From positions 497,307 through 510,480 of the forward strand of contig MU128914.1 of assembly GCA_014904985.1 (NCBI GenBank): DNA of 13,174 nt, in the 5' to 3' direction. Made by a program: the position numbers and the translations under genes. Source of the stretch: Hydnum rufescens UP504 (Eukaryota > Basidiomycota > Agaricomycetes > Cantharellales > Hydnaceae). The notes under the pieces are model-generated. The model did no database searches and was not told the DNA's origin. It saw only the letters and a list, made by a program, of their open reading frames with translations. Below are positions 9,139 through 13,174 of the stretch, piece by piece; positions within the stretch are counted from its first letter, which is position 1, and each line of letters begins with the position of its first letter.

Positions 9139-11096
9139 TGCCTTCCGTGGTCCGCAGATTCATATGATCGCCATATAGATCCTTTTCGACATCGCCAGGA
9201 CGATATATGAGAGGAGATTACTAGGCCCCCCAGGCCCTTTTCATTATCGTCCTACTTCTCTCGGACGAAATTGGGATTAGGACAATTCACCGCCTCCGTC
9301 ACCACTCTTCATCCCCGCTCCTATCATTCTGAAGAGCCGCACTCATGGAAACTACGACCAGATCGTGCAAGTTACGATAGGGGGATATATTCTCGACATT
9401 CTGATCTCCCTGCATCTTCCCACCGGTGCGACTACGGGGTCCATGGCGATCGACATCGAGCAGGCCTCGTTCACTCGCTCACGGCCTCGATTAAATTACC
9501 CCTCAGTCCATGACCCCCGTGTTGTCCAAACATTATCCCAGAACTACTAACCAGTCCCACAGGCGCCAGACTCAACGCCTCGTTCTATGGAATATCTATA
9601 CCTAGCCCCTATGGGCCCCCAAGACCATCATGACAATCGATCCCGAGAAGATTGGCGAACAAGGGTCAGATGACGCCCCGCCCTGAGGAAAATGAAGCGC
9701 AAGCCAAAGTACTACCAGCTGGATCATCCGGGAAATAACAGCTAGAATAGCACTGACGGTGGCTGTTACTGGTGGACCAATGGCCTTGGTCAGGATCGGC
9801 AGCGTAAGGATTGGCAGAAAGGTTCAAGTGGTGAGAGATGCGCGGAGTATCTCTCCGGTCGACTGCCCAATATTGTCTATAACTCTAGTGATTCTAGTTG
9901 CTCGCCACTGAGGAGCGATCATGCACATCGTGTTGATGATTCAAAGAGTCGTCGAGGGGGGCATCCGCCATCACGTTCGAGCTCCCCATCCCTATCCAGG
10001 GCTCATTCCCATCCACGCTCGCGAGGAATGTCATGTTGCCATGCTTCCCGCTCATCTCGAGCATCTTCACCTCAACATCCTGTCCATCGTCACAAACGAC
10101 GAACATGAAGTCCAGGTTCGCCTCGTAGTATCAGTCCTGGCACTCGATCTTCTCTTTGGCGAGGTGTAAACCGAACACGTCCTGCGGGCTCCCACCATTC
10201 CATGACTACTCACCGCTTTCGTGGGGATCGCCCCATAGATCAAGGGAGCAATCAAGAGCACACCCATTCTTCTGTATCCAGCCAGAATCAGGGACGTAGC
10301 AGCAACAGGGATATGTACATCGTTTACCGGCTGTGAAAGTCCAATGGCCGGTGAAACAACTTATCCTCACTCAGTTTTGCAACGGCTAGTTTCGGGAGTG
10401 AGGCGAGTTGATTCCCAAGGCTGCTGTTTTTCTAGCCACCATCTCCAATTTTTCTGACTCTCGCTGAACAACCCGTAGTGTCTGTGAGTGCTGATTCTTC
10501 ATTGGATCGTCCACTGAGTCCGAATTTCATTCCAGTTTCGGGGCTCATCTTACGAAATAATAACCAGGCTAGGTCGACTGGGCCTGCATTGTTGGCGTCT
10601 GGCCTGTTAGGGCCTCGTTGCTGTCAAATGATAGGTCCAGGGTCCCACTCTTCATCCCAACCAGAGTTCGGCAGCTTATCGGCATCAGTGATCCCAAATG
10701 GAGTGCGGGCAGCTCAGTGAAGACTAAGCATGGCAAATCTGGCGCGAGTTCCCTACTAAAGCAATTCTTCCCTGATAATGAAGATGAAGATGTGCAACCC
10801 GCCACACCGAAGCAGCCGCCGTCTGTCATGCCAACCTCTGGATGGGCGTATCGACTCTGGTTCTTCCTAGGAGATACCCAAACGTGATCTCTTGCCTTCC
10901 ACTCCTGCTGAGGCCCATCACATGTTGCTCGTTTGACCCGTCATGTCTCTCCTTAGTGTTCGGGCCTCCGCCGACGTCCTTCCTCCCCATCCTTCATCTA
11001 ACCATGTATGTTCCGGCCCGAAAATAGTCATCGAGGCCACAGAACGACCGCACGTGGATCAAACACTTCGAGAGAATATTCCTATCGTACCCCTGA
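9139..11096 (+). pseudogene. Decayed gene for an Arg/Ser/Asp/His-rich, probably disordered protein
   Basis: A series of unusually open, compositionally consistent plus-strand segments. From 9139 to about 9510 (SYDRHIDPFRHRQDD, then YDRGIYSRHSD) there is one internal TGA (9208). A splice-like CTAACCAGTCCCACAG ends at 9562. From 9563 to 10336 one frame has only three internal stops (9671, 9743, 10106) in 258 codons. It reads HHDNRSREDWRTRVR, GGCYWWTNGLGQDRQRKDWQ, YLSGRLPNIVYNSSDSS, and then SR-rich SRSSSPSLSRAHSHPRSRG. After another acceptor-like site near 10478 come Ser/Pro-rich pieces with frame changes (LLKQFFPDNEDEDVQP, PLDGRIDSGSS, EIPKRDLLPSTPAEAHHM), ending with IVIEATERPHVDQTLREN at the duplication junction. 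I cannot assign a family. It lies head-to-head with the NLR gene. Confidence 0.42.
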
Positions 11097-11756
11097 CCCA
11101 AATGGTGTGTGGACTACAAATAATCCCGCATGCCAGCCCTAGAGGCTGATCTATCATGATACTAGGAATCAACTCACACTGGCTGTGAAACGATGCTAGT
11201 GCCATCTTTATTGGCCTCTTCATCCCAATTCACGCTGGTTCGTGATTCACAGCTCTGGGTAACGGTGGCGCCATCATCAATTCAACTGCCGCAGTGATCC
11301 CCTAGGCTGCCCTGAGCCCACCGCTGGTACTAGTCCCCACCGTTATACCATGCGTCTCTACGCTCAACTTCACGTCTCACACTCGCGCACAACTCAGATC
11401 ATCTGATCAGGTATGATGAGCTCTCTTAAACGTACATCTCCCAGCATATTTCTGACAATATTTTTCAATCTCGGTCTCATACATTAGTTCCGTTGGTCAA
11501 GGAACGCCTCTTGCTGGGTCATACCTCACTGTTGAGGTCAGGATCGCTATCGTCAACATCTCTCCCACCACTTCTGTCAACCCTTTCACGTTCTGGGTCA
11601 GCTCGACCGCCACTCGATCTGGCTCCTCGATCTCAAGGACTGTGAGTGGCACCGGTACGAGCAGCTCATCCGAAGCAACTCTGCGAGTCTGGGCAAGGGT
11701 GTCACTACAGCAGTGCGCTCCTGAGCACGCTCGTTCTTGCCATGGTTATGGCCTGA
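11096..11756 (+). pseudogene. Decayed, 5'-truncated PEBP-like gene with GPI-type tail (right copy)
   Basis: Homologue of the left pseudogene, starting at the duplication junction, so the N-terminal third is absent. Visible pieces: intron 11106-11165 with an intact AG; INSHWL then an in-frame TGA, then NDA; INSTAAVIP followed by TAG; a shifted remnant of the HRY motif near 11340-11360; SYISSVGQG, SYLTVEV and NISPTTSVN (about 11480-11580); a Ser-rich spacer; and, after two frame changes between 11670 and 11725, the hydrophobic tail SALLSTLVLAMVMA ending at TGA 11754-11756. It carries more lesions than the left copy, and most are different ones, so the copies decayed separately. Confidence 0.7.
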
Positions 11757-12840
11757 GAGCTTTTGGCTTCTCTTAGGTCCCCTTGGTTCCGGACTGTCCC
11801 ATTTCCTTTGATTTGTGACACGCTCTTCAACAAATACATCGTGTATGCGACTCCCTATATATTAATACACTCCGTTCTCTTCTCCCGTCTGGATCTGTAC
11901 TCGGTGTCAATTCGCTGCTGGCACTTCCTTTTCTCAGCTGTGGCCCGACACAACACTTACTCGCGTCTGAATGATGAGATATCGATGCAGTTGTATTGTG
12001 GTGGCATCAACTCGAGTAACCAACCAATCAAGCGCAACAGAAGACAAATACGATAACTATAGATAAATTCCACACTATCAAGGGTGGTACGATCCCACAA
12101 ACCAGTAGCTGACCCTTATTGCGAGTACTTATATTTCTGAGGTCGCTCTTCCTCTCCTTGCGCGTGCAGCCTGAGGTGGGAAAGACGAGTGGAATACGTT
12201 CATGAACAAGGATGATTCAATGTCAGATGAGATCTCACCGTGACAGGGCTTCCTGCATTCTGGAGATAATAATAGCATCTGTCACCAATGAAGTCTGAAA
12301 AGAGCAAAACAGGCAAACCAACGTCCGTACCTGATGATTATGTAATGCGCAGATTTTGACAGGGCACCAAATATTACCTGTATGCTGCCAGTCCTCCGCC
12401 TCACCAAATCTCGAAAGTGCCTGGGCGAAGTTATCTGTCGAAGCTTCTATCACTGGAGTAGTTAGGAGGAGCTTTGCGGTTGCCTCCAGGTCCCCCTACT
12501 TCCTTCTTCCGTAGACACCCAGTTTTGTGTGCCGCAAATCAGCTTTATTCCACCTCCACCCACGATAGGGGGGTCGCCGAATAACCGAGGCGCTTAGCAT
12601 GTACTACGGTTCTGATTTCTAAGTCCACTGTTCCCCTCGATCGTAAATATTTCCCGCTGCATTCTCTGTGCGAATGATGGCACCAGAAACACCCCTGGCT
12701 CGTCTATGCAGCGACAGCACGGGGGAAATTACTAGCGTGGTGCCTTTTCCCCGGCTCGAGACAAACGAAGTCCAGCCGGAAGATGTCGACAACGTGGATG
12801 TGCCACCAGGAGACCTTGCCCTCACTCTTTCTGCATACGG
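11096..12840 (+). repeat. Right copy of the diverged direct duplication
   Basis: This is the partner of 352-2115, in the same orientation. Similarity starts abruptly near the shared AATGGTGTGT and I see none in the 200 bases before it, so 11085-11100 looks like a junction. At the other end similarity becomes too weak to follow after about 12840. The block 12237-12380, rich in splice-like signals, has no clear match on the left. Confidence 0.82.
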
Positions 12841-13069
12841 TCTCTGTCTCCCAGCGTTCGAGGAACAATCTGGCCACTTCACGGGTATTCTTGCCGGTAC
12901 CAGATCTTAAAGCCATAGATAATGTCCTCCAGAGGCCATGTTTTGTTCGATTATCCCAGTCTCCTCCGAGACGATTCAGAGTGTCTACAATAATGCGGGA
13001 AAACCACCTAATAAAATTGAGAGGACTCTCCAAGTCGATCACATAGAAAATGGATCGATGAAACCGCAC
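12127..13069 (-). pseudogene. Remnant of an unrecognised convergent gene (right copy)
   Basis: Minus-strand counterpart of 1421-2115, extending further upstream. Pieces in transcript order: an open stretch at about 13069-12800 containing GLWRTLSMALRSGTGKNTRE and ARLFLERWETETV; a block near 12490-12385 reading GDLEATAKLLLTTPVIEAST then DNFAQALSRFGEAEDWQHT, followed by a donor-like GTAATA; splice-like TTTTGCTCTTTTCAG near 12305-12290; and exon 12170-12133 (CTRKERKSDLRN). In that last exon the donor is ATAAGT where the left copy has GTAAGT. One extra G near 12500 relative to the left copy breaks the frame just before GDLEA. The function is unknown to me, and the exon chain is only partly supported. 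Confidence 0.4.
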
Positions 13070-13174
13070 CCAGAATTATAGGATAATAGGCCGTAGGATG
13101 CCGATACCGAATGGATGATTCCCAGTAAAGATAGAAGATGTTTTACCTGGACATTTTGAAACCTCGAGCTGATC

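Noticed and set aside
1..13174. Transposon origin for the flanking direct copies (for example LTRs)
   Set aside because: The copies contain gene-like parts (a PEBP domain and splice sites). I saw no TG...CA termini, polyprotein motifs, primer-binding site or target-site duplication.

Overview
The window looks like an accessory region from a filamentous Basidiomycota genome, most likely an Agaricomycete. The evidence is compact 50-85 bp introns with GTATGT/GTAAGT-type donors and CTAAC/CTGAC-like branch sites, a NACHT-WD40 STAND/NLR gene of the fungal type, and a fungal phosphatidylethanolamine-binding protein (PEBP) family with a C-terminal GPI-type tail. No bacterial operon, RNA gene, CRISPR array or complete transposon was seen.

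The centre (3020-8247, minus strand) is one large NLR gene. I reconstruct six exons whose five intron phases all match. In order it has an unrecognised N-terminal region, a Gly-rich hinge, a NACHT NTPase (Walker A GLAGIGKST, Walker B LIILDALDEC, then ITSRPEP), a helical linker, 18 nearly identical 42-residue WD40 repeats, and a non-repeated C-terminal tail. The only lesion I found in this model is a single missing base in repeat 5 (about 5201-5203). It either makes this allele a recent pseudogene or is an assembly error in a tandem array. Repeat 4, next to it, carries an in-frame 3-base loss at the same place.

The flanks (about 352-2115 and 11096-12840) are two diverged direct copies of one segment, offset by about 10.7 kb. 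Each holds a decayed plus-strand PEBP-like gene ending in a hydrophobic GPI-type tail, followed by pieces of a convergent minus-strand gene I do not recognise. The two copies have different inactivating changes.

Between the NLR start and the right-hand copy (about 9139-11096) is a decayed plus-strand gene for an Arg/Ser/Asp/His-rich, probably disordered protein, head-to-head with the NLR. Its coding-like sequence runs up to the duplication junction. Stretches 2111-3019 and 8248-9138 hold little I can support.

Overall this reads as a birth-and-death locus. One large, repeat-shuffling NLR, of the class that includes Podospora HET-E/HNWD proteins, sits among decayed duplicated genes. The NLR function (non-self recognition or programmed cell death) is inferred from family knowledge; nothing in the sequence proves it.
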